Source: Ophioceras dolichostomum (taxonomy: Eukaryota; Ascomycota; Sordariomycetes; Magnaporthales; Ophioceraceae). From it: a stretch of DNA of 64,000 bases. Location: NCBI GenBank assembly GCA_003049485.1, contig PYST01000090.1, positions 54,195 through 118,194 of the forward strand, given 5' to 3'. The notes beneath the pieces were generated by a model. The model did no database searches, was not told the origin of the DNA, and saw only the letters and a list, made by a program, of their open reading frames with translations. Shown here in pieces: positions 55,445-64,000 of the stretch. Numbering within the stretch: position 1 is the stretch's first letter; the number at the start of each line of letters is the position of its first letter. The position numbers and the translations under genes are program-made.

Positions 55445-56673
55445 ATGTCCAACCTCCTCTCGTTGATAGGATGGACCTTCCTCCCTAATGTGAGCTGTCT
55501 CCCTGACTTCTTTCCCCTACACTCTCAACCTGTTGTTGAAGATGCGCGCGCTGTGCTAACCGACCGGGTCATCTGCTTCAGCTCGCCACCGGCTGGGTAC
55601 AATCGATCTACTATGGCATTACTATCCGAGCAGGCGACCCGAAGCCGCAGCCCGGCACCGCGCGCCACGCCGAGCACCGCCGACGAATCCACATCCTCGT
55701 CGTGTCTTTGTACCTCCTCTACACCATATACGAGGCAGACTACGAGCTGCGTCGCGAGGGTTCCTTCTATGCGGACCTGTCCCTGGCGTCCAGCGCCACC
55801 GAGCAGGAGGTGAAATCGCGCTTCCGTCGGCTGGCCGCTCAGTACCACCCGGACAAGGTCTCGACGGGCCGGGGAGCGGCGACATCCGGCATGAGCCCCG
55901 AGGCGGCCAGCGCGTACTTCATCCACCTCAAGACCGCAGCCGACACCCTCAGCGATGCCGCCCGCCGCTTCGCCTACGACCGGCTCGGCCCCAGTATCGT
56001 CGGGTGGCAGCGTTGCGTGACCGTGCGCGACTACGTCATGCAGGGCCTCCAGAACCTGCTCCCCTTCTACGGCGGCGCCGGCGTCTTCATGTGGCTACTG
56101 GGATACCTGGGCTACCTGGAGTGGGGGAGGACACTGCGATGGCTAACCTTCTTGGGCGTGTTGCTCTTCGAAGTCGTCGTCATCACGCGCCCATACCATC
56201 CGGCCTTCCTCGACAAGCTGATAAATCCAGCACTGAGCCGCATACCCGTGCTCTTTGGCTATCCACCTATGCCTCCATACCTGCCTTTCCAGGCCGTGTC
56301 GCTGGCACGTAAAGTCAGCGTGACGCTGTATGTGGCGCTCTCTCAGATCGGGCCGATGCTCGGCGCCGACACTAAAACAGGCCGTGTGGTGGTCGCGGAC
56401 AAGACGCAGAAGCAGGAGGCCTTACTTGAGCAAGCTCTGCAGCGCCTGGAGAGGATGTCTAAAAGCATAAACGACGACGTTGGCAACCTCCTTGGCATGG
56501 AGCTCGTGCCGTTTACTGGCGATCCACAGACCATGAGCGACATGCAGGGAAAGGTTAAGGAATGGCTCGTACAGAACACGATCAGATCAGACCCTATGGT
56601 GCGCGACGCCCTCGGCAATTCACTACGAAAACGCCGGGTAGATGCGCCGTATGGGGCGAGGGGCACTCGATAG
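55445..56673 (+). CDS. Membrane-anchored DnaJ-domain protein
   Basis: Hsp40 co-chaperone of the ER or another membrane. Two exons (55445-55489, 55582-56673) give 378 residues. Exon 1 (MSNLLSLIGWTFLPN) joins to LATGWVQSIYYGITIRAGDPKP. A first helix (HILVVSLYLLYTIYEA) precedes the J domain (about 75-150), which has the obligatory HPD in AAQYHPDKV and the closing YDRLGP. Two more hydrophobic helices follow (NLLPFYGGAGVFMWLLGYL and WLTFLGVLLFEVVVI), then a soluble helical tail with a coiled-coil segment (LLEQALQRLERMSKSI). It resembles fungal ER J proteins; the precise orthologue is not settled. Confidence 0.88.
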
Positions 56674-57062
56674 ACCGGGTAGTTGGTTATGAGAGCGACT
56701 TTAATGAGCGCGAGTAAACCCTTCTGCTCATTCTGCTCGTGATAGATAGGATACCAATGTACCATTACTAGAAAGACATCATGGGGCATGTGTGTTCCAG
56801 GTTCCATCAGTCTCTTGTGTGAAATGACACGAGGTTGATTAAAAAAAATGGACTGCATAGGTGGCTGTATTCAGAGAAGCCTCGAGCATAGTCAAGGCCT
56901 CAGGCAGGACATTGTATTGATGAGTATATGATACCGAATATATAGGTAGGTAGTTTAGGGAGTCAGATGATGATGGCGAGCATGTCGCTCATACACATCA
57001 AAGCAGAAGAACGAATCTCTAGGTACTTTTCTTCACATATTAACCCGGCACGAGAAGGATCG
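56674..57062. other. Convergent gap DnaJ protein / MFS transporter
   Basis: 389 bp for two 3' ends; a GGTA run at about 56944-56954. No gene. Confidence 0.55.
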
Positions 57063-59395
57063 CTAGAGCCGTTGTCGCCCCCTCGTCTCGATCGGGATAA
57101 GACACATGCCAACGAAGGCAGCAAGAATGAGAACAGCTGAGAGATAAATCGGCCCCGTGGCGCCATCACCGGGGATGGTCGCGGCCAGGACCGGGGCCAT
57201 GAGGCCAGTGACCCTGTTCAGGAAGCTGGCGACGCCCGTGCCGGCACCACGGACAGGGGCGGGGAAAATCTCCGGCGTGAAGGCGTAGAGGACGCCATAC
57301 ATGATGTTCTGCGCGAAGGCCTCGATGCAAGAGAAGACCAGCTGCGAGGCCGGCGAGTTGCCAAAGGCTACGAACCCGAACAAAAACACGGCCGAGACCA
57401 GCGTCGAGATGGCGAGAGTTCCGCGCCGGCCCAGGAATGGGCTTTCGTGGTCGACAGTGTATGCTGCCAAGATGCTCCCTGGGACTCCGGCTATGCTGGT
57501 GATAGCGTAGTTTCGGTATGCATCAGACGTGATCAAGCCGCTCGTATCAGGCGTAGTTGGGGTCGTAGTGATCCCACCACCATCGGCAGTACCGGCCGAA
57601 TCACCAGGACTACTGCCGCCGTGGGAGAGGTACTGCGGTAGGAAGGCGTTGAAGAGCGGGTAGCCCATGCCGATGGTGGCCCAACAGAACCACATAAGCC
57701 CGGTAGCCAACCCCAGTTTCTTGTTGCTGAAGAGGGGCCGGAGACGTTCGCTGGAGAAGGACGCTAGCCGGTTGCTGACGATGCCTGCCAAGGTCAGGCC
57801 ACGCGTGCTCTGCCGAACCCGGCCGTGACCGGCACTGCTGCTCCTACTCCTCCCACTCCTCCCGAAACTGCTGCCGCCAGCGCCATCGGCCTGACCACAG
57901 TCATCCCCGTCGTCGTCGCCATCTCCGCTTGCAACTTCATCAAGAATCGCCTCAGTAAGCCAGGTCTTGACGCCGTTGCGGTAGGCGAGGCCATGGACAA
58001 CGGCAACAGCTTCAGCCTGCCTGCCGCGTGAAAGCAGGTACTTCGGCGACTCGAACAGGTGGAAGGCGAAGAAGCGAACAGCGAACATAATCAGAGTCAA
58101 GACGCCAATGCTCAACACAAACAAGCGCCAGCCCTGGTCGGCGGGCCAGTTGGCGATGAACAGCCAGGCGAAGAGCGACGAGCAGAGCTGGCCGATAGGC
58201 CACCACACCGACAGAAGCGTCAGCAGCGAGCTGGAGCCGTCGGGCAGGAACTCGAGGAACAGCGCGCCGTCGACGGGGAGGTTGCCGCCCACGCCGAAAC
58301 CCATCGCAGCGAAGAGCGCACAGGCCCCGCCCCAGCTGGGAGCATACGAGGCCGCTACGCCGAATAGGCCCGCGATCAGCAGCGTGCAGTTGAAGGCGGC
58401 CCGCCGCCCCATCACGTCTGACCCGATGCCCCAGACGAAGCTTCCCAGGCAGAGGCCGAGGAATAAAACGCTAGTAGTGTACCGCACTGTCTTCTCTGAT
58501 ACGCCGAATTCTGCGCTGAGGGATGGCAAGGTCAAGGATACCCCCTATATAAGACGAACCAGTTAGTGATGGTCGGTTGAGGAGTGAAGCAACTCTTTGA
58601 GACAGAGCCAATTCACGACGACACTCTGACCCCTAAAGGCCCAGTTCTCCTTTTGGGCTATACAACGAGCTATAACTCACTTGCAACCATAAGCTACCAG
58701 CCAGGCAACGTTAGCCTAAGTCGGCATTTGAAGTCGAAAAACGATCCGATGAAGAAAGGAGATGGGAGGTGCTGGCACTCACTTGTCGGCAAACCAGCCA
58801 AACCCACACAGAATGAACATCTGCCAATTATACCTGCCCATCCCGATGTCCTGGATGGCCTTGTTGATGAGCTTCGATTTCACTGCCACAGGGAAATCAC
58901 TTCTCATCAGTACTGAAGCCCCCCATACGCTTCATCTCATCGCTAGCGGGTCCCCTCACGGAGGGGGATATGAAGAGGAGAACTCGGGCGACAGCCTAGG
59001 CGATATAACTCACTCTCATAGGCAGACCACCGACGGCCCTTCTCCCCCCTCCTCACCTCCCTGCGCAAGCCTTCGATGCTGTACTCGGCAGCTCGCATCT
59101 CCAGCATCCCAGTCCCCTCGTGCTGGCCGTGCTTGACGGCACCGTCGACGTCGTCGTCGTCGTGTCTTTCGCGGCTGGTCGAAGCTGCTCCTCCTCTGAC
59201 TCCGCCGTCCCTGCCACCAACGACACCGCCCACCCCGGTCCCACCATAGTCGCTATCGTCGTCGGGCGGCTCCTCGTATTCTGTCCGCCCAGCCCTGGCC
59301 GAGTGGCTGTAAAGATGGGCCTCCTCCAGAGGGATCAGCACGCCGGCATAGTCGGCCACAACCTCGGGTCGGAGACCCCACCGAGACCCTAGCAT
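57063..59395 (-). CDS. MFS transporter, SV2/sugar-transporter-like
   Basis: Twelve-helix major facilitator protein, substrate unknown. Four exons (59395-59014, 58882-58783, 58693-58681, 58544-57063) give 658 residues. Exon 3 is only 13 nt and completes NLWLQ. A cytoplasmic Asp/Gly-rich N-terminus ends in EGLRREVRRGEKGRRWSAYE; then KSKLINKAIQDIGMGRYNWQMFILCGFGWFADN, the usual entry to helix 1. Helix 2-3 shows the MFS signature GIGSDVMGRRAAF, and WPADQGWRLF is typical. A charged Asp/Gly-rich loop (GDGDDDGDD, then a basic Ser/Arg stretch) separates the halves. The last helices include VLAATIPGDGATGPIYLSAVLILAAFVGM. All four phases close only with the micro-exon. Confidence 0.88.
58681..58693 (-). 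other. 13-nt micro-exon of the MFS gene
   Basis: Flanked by TGGTAG acceptor and GTGAGT donor on the minus strand. It restores phase between exon 2 (phase 2) and exon 4 (phase 0) and supplies the conserved LWLQ segment. Confidence 0.8.
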
Positions 59396-61065
59396 TCTCT
59401 ATATGGACTCCGTCGAGACACATAAAAGGAGAAGTTCTTTTTATGTCTTCTTTTGTTCGGTCTTGAAAGAACCATATGAAGAAGGGCGTCTTGGCAAGGT
59501 GAGAAGCGGCGGGGAGAGCCAAATGGAGTTTGATGACAAATAAAAAAGAAATAAAAAAGTATCTGTGTAAAAGATGCCGGAACCGGATAGTGACGAAAAG
59601 GTGTACCGCGACTAGCGCAGGTCTCGCCTCCGCGTGATGGTGGCAGGCCTGCCAGGTACCGAGACACTTGGACAGACAGCGAGTGCACGGCGTGTCCCGC
59701 AACGGGGCCACGGGCCTTTTCTAGACACTCTCACTCGCCACTGATAATGAACACGGGCTGTGGTCGCCGAAGAGTTGGCGGGAGGATCAAACGTGTTAGG
59801 TGGGATGGGTCTCGACGGCAACGGTACCGGTAGGTGGAACAAAGAAAGTTGAGAAGAGCTGTGGTTGGTACCGAACGAGTCCTGATGAAACGAAATAGAA
59901 CAGAAAACTTTTGTTGCGGGGAAGAAGAGGAACGATTCAGGAATTATCACTCAGGTTGCTCTTTAGCCCTTTTCCCCTTTGATTCCCATGCTAGAGTAGA
60001 GTTGCCCTCGCCATGTTTGGGGCGTTTTGACGGGGTCCGACGACGAAACAAGCACCAGCCAGTAGGAGGAACAAACGAGCAACCACGTCGTTGGGATGGT
60101 TGGGATGAGTTGTGTGGGAGGGCCAAGTGTGTTTGCCTTTGAAGACGTCAGAGCCCGTGCTAAAGACGTCAGTAAACTGAGGTGGAACTAACTCATTGGA
60201 AAGGGCGGCTCAAAGAAATCTGAATGAAAAACTAGTTCGGAAAGGGGAAAAGAAAATAATAAAAGATTGATGATGATAGATGATCAAAGAAAGGAAATCC
60301 TAGCTGAGTCCCTGACCCGTGGAGAATTGAAATTCAACCCTGCGCCACCCATGTGCCTACTTTGTTCTGTGGTGGTCACGGGCCATCGGTTTGCTGCATT
60401 TCTAGCGGAGAAATAATTGTGAGATTGAGGAGCACAGAGACAAAAAAAGAGGTGTCCTGTCATCCTCATCCTCGGATCGATCGACACTTCTTCCCTCCCT
60501 CCCTCCCGTCTGTCCGTTGCCAGCCCCCTGCGGATTGGATCGTGAACACCACCAGAGAAGAGAGAGGAGTATGGGACAGCTTGCAGCAACAATACGCGGG
60601 ATGTAAGTGAGAGACAGAGACGAGAGCACCCCCACGCTCGACGGGAATTTTGGATTTGATAACATGACCTGCTCGAGACCACTCAGCGTCGTTCAATAAG
60701 GAATTAGTGGTGCCCAGCATGCAACTTTCAGCGGGGTATGCACGCGGGGTGGTGCGGGCGGGTGGGTAACGTTAGTGGCTTCCAGCGGGCCTCCACATCT
60801 TCCTCTCTGAGATGCACATGTGGAGATCGATCCCCTTGCTTCTTGCCAAGCCTTTGGCATTCCAACATGAGTTATCATTCTGGCCCCTATTCCGACCTCA
60901 TCATCACTCATTGAAACTTGCTTGCCCGTTCACCTGAACATTATCCAACAACCTCCTCAAAAAGGAAGCCTATATTATAGAAGGCACTAACTAGGTAGCT
61001 GACGTACTTGAAGCCGGGCAAGAAACTGACAGGGTAGGGTAGTCCGTAAAATCTCAAATCTCAAT
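59396..61065. other. Intergenic upstream of the MFS gene
   Basis: 1.67 kb with no convincing gene. It is rich in purine-only stretches (GGGAAAAGAAAA, GAGAGAAGAGAGAGG) and holds the 3' end of the GTPase gene from 61065 down and the MFS promoter. Confidence 0.45.
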
Positions 61066-63772
61066 CTACGTAACCGTGTTCAACCTCCCACAAAAAGCGC
61101 ACCTCACCGGCGAATTGCGAATCATATCCGCCCTCGTCTCCCGCCACAGTCCGCCGCACAGGAACGTCCCGCACCGGAAGATCTGCACCTGGTTCGCCTC
61201 GATCGCGCCCGCGATCGCGCAGAGCACCAGGCCCGTCGCCAGAGCCTCGGCTGCAGCCTCGGCCGCCGCCTGCTCCCTCGCCTGCTCCTCCTCCCTCTCC
61301 CTCTCCCTCGCCGCCCTCTGGACCGCCTCTCTGAGCAGCTGCTGCTCCCTCAGTCGCTGCTGCGCCGCCGCCGCCGCCGTCGCCGTCGCCTGTCTCTCTC
61401 TTTCTCGCTCCCTCTCCCGCTCTCTCTCCCTTTCTCTCTCCCTCTCCCGCTGCCTCTGCAGCTGCAGCTGCTCCAACACCAAACTCTTCCTCTCCTCCTC
61501 CTCGCGCTGTATCTCCGCCAGCTTCTTCTCCCTCGCCGCGGCGGCGTCCCGCAGCCGCTGCCTGGCCGCCGCCTCCTCCCGCAGCTTCTCCCTCTCCTCC
61601 TTCTCGCGCTTCTGCCTCTCCTCCTCGCGCTTCTGCTTCTCCTTCGCCTCGTCCCACTGGCGCTGCATCTCCAGCTCCTTCTTCCGGGCCCGCTTCTCCT
61701 GCTCCTCCTTCTGCTCCCGCATCTTCTCCCGCTCGGCCTCGGCCTTGCGCAGCCGCTCCTCCAGCCCCTCCGTGCGGGTCTTGATGAGGCTCTCCTGCGC
61801 CGCCTTGCTGGCCGCCACCTCTTGGAGCAGCTGGCGGTACTGCTTGTCTAGGGCTTCGGTGAGCCTTTTCTTGTCTGTTTTTGTGATTAGTTTCAAGATG
61901 ATTAGCGCCCCATACTAGTTTAACGTTTTGCGTGATTAGGTAGGTAGGCGTAGCATTGATCAAAGTGATCAACCAAAAGTCAAACTGAGAGTTTGATAGA
62001 AAGTTGTGGTTGCTACTCACTTTGCTCTTCAGCCCTCTTCATCTCCTCCTTGAGACAGCTGATCTCCTCCTCGTGCTTCTTCTGCAGCTTGACGTACTCC
62101 TCGTTGACGTACTGCCCGGCGTCGGTGTCGATGATGGCCTTGCCGTTCTTCATCTCCTCCTGTATGGCAGTGACGATGGGCTCCATCTGCAGCAGGCCCG
62201 ACACGACGTTCTCGGCCGAGACCTTGCTCCCGTCGTGGCGCATGGGCTTCGCGTCGTCGGCGAGCATCTGCTCCCACAGGCCGGGACCCGTGGCCAGCTC
62301 CTCCTCCCTCCTGACGCCGTCGTCGACCGAGGACAGCTTGTCCCACTTGCTGGTGACGAGCACCACGTTCGACATGTTGTTGCGGCCCGTCAGCTTGCGG
62401 AAGAGCATGATGTTCTTCACCGAGGACCGGCCCACGCGCGGCTCGTTGATGTCGTGCATGTAGATCAGGCCCGAAAGGTGCATGCCCCGGCCGTCCGAGT
62501 CGCGGAACCACTCGGCGATGCGCTCGAGGATGGTCCCGTCTTCCAGGTCCGTGTCGTCGAAGCCCGGGGTGTCCACGAGGACGACCCTGTGGCCTTGGAC
62601 GTTGCACTCGACTTCTCGGACCGCCCGCGTTTCTTAAAGTTTTCATGTCTTGATCAGCATCCAGTTCCTTAGTCGACGGGTAGAGATGTGAAGGACAAGG
62701 GGCACGGATTTTGATGAAGAGACTCACTGGACCTGAGGTTATGTCCGATGGCGTCGTCGTAGTTGCTGACGGCGAGCTTCGAGATGAAGGTCGACTTGCC
62801 AGACCCGGTCTTTCCCATGATGGCGACAACCACGTCCTTCCCAGGGTCAGCGTCAGTCTTAGGCCTCTGCTGCATGCGGTACCGGTCGATGCCGATACCA
62901 CCGCCTCCGGGAGGGTTGGACCGAGGAGGCTGCGGCGTCGGAGGAGTGAATTGGCGTCGTTGCTGACGTCCGGTTTGGCTGCTGCCGCTGTAAGACGAGT
63001 AGGTTGAACCCTGAGGCGTGCCCCTGAGCGTCGATCCGGATACCTGGCTGATGCCGGATGCTTGGCTTGCGCTCTCAAGGTTGTGGAACGGGTCGTCAGG
63101 AGACGTCTCGTCCTTGGTAGGGGTTGTGCGTGGGACATTGGTGGCGACCCCGAGTGGTGGCTGAGGCGATCGTCGCCGATGCGACGAGAGCGGCGGCGGG
63201 CCATACCGGCCCTGGTTGTTGGGCGGGGTCACCTCGCCCAGGTCGATGACCGGGTGCGGGCCTCTCCGGTCCTCCATGACTGGGACCTTGGGCGGCCTGC
63301 GTGGGGGAAGGGGTGGAATGCGCATGGGCTCGGGGAGGAAGTCCGTATCCACGGTGGAGGTGGTCCTGACCGAGGCGTGTCGGTCGATGCCGCAGGATAG
63401 CACCGATGCGGAGAAGCCGCCCAAAGTGGCCGTGGCGCCCGAGTAGACCTGGTACCCCGTGTCGTAGACCACGGTTGTGGTCTGGGGGATAGGGGCCGGG
63501 TGGTGCACGCAGGGCGGTGCTTCAAAGAAGCTGACACCCGCTCCGTGGACGGTAGTGGTGGCGACTGGCTGGATGGCGATGATGTCGGGGGCGGGGATAA
63601 CGGGCGGACCTCTGTAGGGGAGCGGCACGGGGCGATTGGCCAGCTGCGGTTGACGGGGGATCTGGTGAACCAGCTGGCCGTGGATCTCGGCGACGCGACC
63701 ACGCACCACGCTTCCCCTTGGCTGCTGGTCATCCAGAGGGGGCTGGGCTACCGCCTTGGACTTGTCTTTCAT
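61066..63772 (-). CDS. AIG1/GIMAP-like GTPase with long coiled coil and Cys-rich tail
   Basis: Three exons (63772-62728, 62632-62021, 61874-61066) give 821 residues, all in phase. The N-terminal about 310 residues are Pro/Ser/Arg-rich and disordered. The G domain follows: G1 GKTGSGKS (320-327), G3 DTPGF (369-373), a TSKWD motif in the place of NKxD, and hydrophobic strands VVVAIMGK and HRVVLVDT. After about residue 530 comes a Glu/Arg/Lys-rich coiled coil of roughly 210 residues with a pure RE-repeat segment. It ends with a short hydrophobic stretch (ATGLVLCAIAGAI) and a Cys-rich tail (FRCGTFLCGGLW, RCAFCGRL). The GTPase family is known in plants, animals and fungi; the fungal function is unknown. 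ATG at 63772 is the first in frame. A role at membranes or in stress response is inference. Confidence 0.8.
61385..61465. repeat. CT-rich tract encoding Arg-Glu repeats
   Basis: CTCTCC/CTTTCT units on the plus strand encode the RE repeats of the GTPase coiled coil. The tract also keeps a long Ser/Leu/Cys-rich ORF open on the plus strand, which is a by-product of the repeat. Confidence 0.75.
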
Positions 63773-64000
63773 TCTTGTGGAAGGTAAGGCTTTCTGGTAC
63801 TTCAAGTTGTGTTGGAAGTGTGAAGTGCAGGTGGGCTGGAGATGAAGCAGAGATAAAGAGAAAAATGATGAAGGGTATCTGGATTTGGGTTAGGAAGCAG
63901 ATGGTGGGGTAGGCGAGAGAGATGGAGAGATAAGAAAGAGAAAAAAAAAAGAGAAAATAGAACGGATAAACCCTTGGATTTGACAGAAGGAGTGTATGGG
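63773..64000. other. Upstream region of the GTPase gene, to the window edge
   Basis: Purine-rich on the plus strand (GAGAGATGGAGAGATAAGAAAGAG and a 10-nt A run), that is, pyrimidine-rich on the sense strand just ahead of the ATG, as expected of a fungal leader. Confidence 0.45.

Noticed and set aside
55103..55813. 236-codon plus-strand ORF
   Set aside because: Overlaps the first exon and intron of the DnaJ gene in a different frame and becomes Ser/Thr/Arg-rich where the DnaJ frame is conserved.
61076..61918. 280-codon plus-strand ORF opposite the GTPase coiled coil
   Set aside because: Ser/Leu/Cys-only composition produced by the CT-rich complement of the Glu/Arg repeats; the minus strand has the conserved domain and phased introns.
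1..64000. tRNA, 5S rRNA or other RNA genes
   Set aside because: Reading for T-loop GGTTCGAATCC-type segments and dispersed 5S motifs by eye found only isolated partial matches inside coding sequence; a covariance-model scan would be decisive.
1..64000. Secondary-metabolite or transposon cluster
   Set aside because: No synthase, integrase, reverse transcriptase or transposase motifs were seen; MCT1 is the mitochondrial enzyme, not a polyketide synthase domain.

Overview
This window is genomic DNA of a filamentous ascomycete. The genes carry many short introns with fungal signals (GTAAGT-like donors, CTAAC/CTGAC-like branch sites, CAG acceptors). The protein set (CFEM protein, DUF6536 protein, Pal1, RSC4-type bromodomain protein, GT90 enzyme) is typical of Pezizomycotina. 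The high coding G+C and the character of the proteins suggest Sordariomycetes, perhaps Sordariales. That placement is an inference from family knowledge, not a database result. I recognise no tRNA, rRNA, CRISPR array or intact transposon.

Layout: (1) 1-3.3 kb: the 5' end of an SSB-type Hsp70, then a stretch of broken coding-like fragments on the minus strand. (2) 3.4-13.8 kb: the chromatin remodeller subunit RSC4 (-) divergent from the Cdk subunit CKS1 (+), then ERO1 (+) convergent with USB1 (-). (3) 14.9-25.2 kb: Pal1 (+), a 5.2 kb gene-poor tract with short tandem repeats, and a DUF6536 multi-pass membrane protein (+). (4) 26.6-32.8 kb: a 90-residue Ser-rich protein (+) and phosphatidylserine decarboxylase PSD2 (-). 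(5) 36.5-45.9 kb: epsilon-COP (-), an orphan seven-helix membrane protein with a frame break (-), the mitochondrial protease OMA1 (-), a CFEM protein with an in-frame stop (-) divergent from a single-pass surface protein (+), and a 180-residue hypothetical protein (+). (6) 46.5-59.4 kb: AFG1 ATPase, a GT90 glycosyltransferase, a TRAPPC2L/Tca17-like TRAPP subunit, mitochondrial malonyl-transferase MCT1, a membrane DnaJ protein and an MFS transporter with a 13-nt exon. (7) 61-63.8 kb: a large AIG1/GIMAP-like GTPase with a long coiled coil and a cysteine-rich tail.

The genes do not form a metabolic cluster; most are housekeeping. Loose themes are the secretory pathway (ERO1, epsilon-COP, TRAPP subunit, DnaJ protein, GT90, PSD2), mitochondrial maintenance (OMA1, AFG1, MCT1) and the cell surface (CFEM protein, single-pass protein, Pal1). 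I built the exon models by hand from splice signals and reading phase. All multi-exon models close in frame except the two flagged ones: the CFEM gene (stop codon at a conserved cysteine) and the seven-helix gene (one extra base). The least described items are the coiled-coil GTPase, the seven-helix protein and the CFEM/surface-protein divergent pair.
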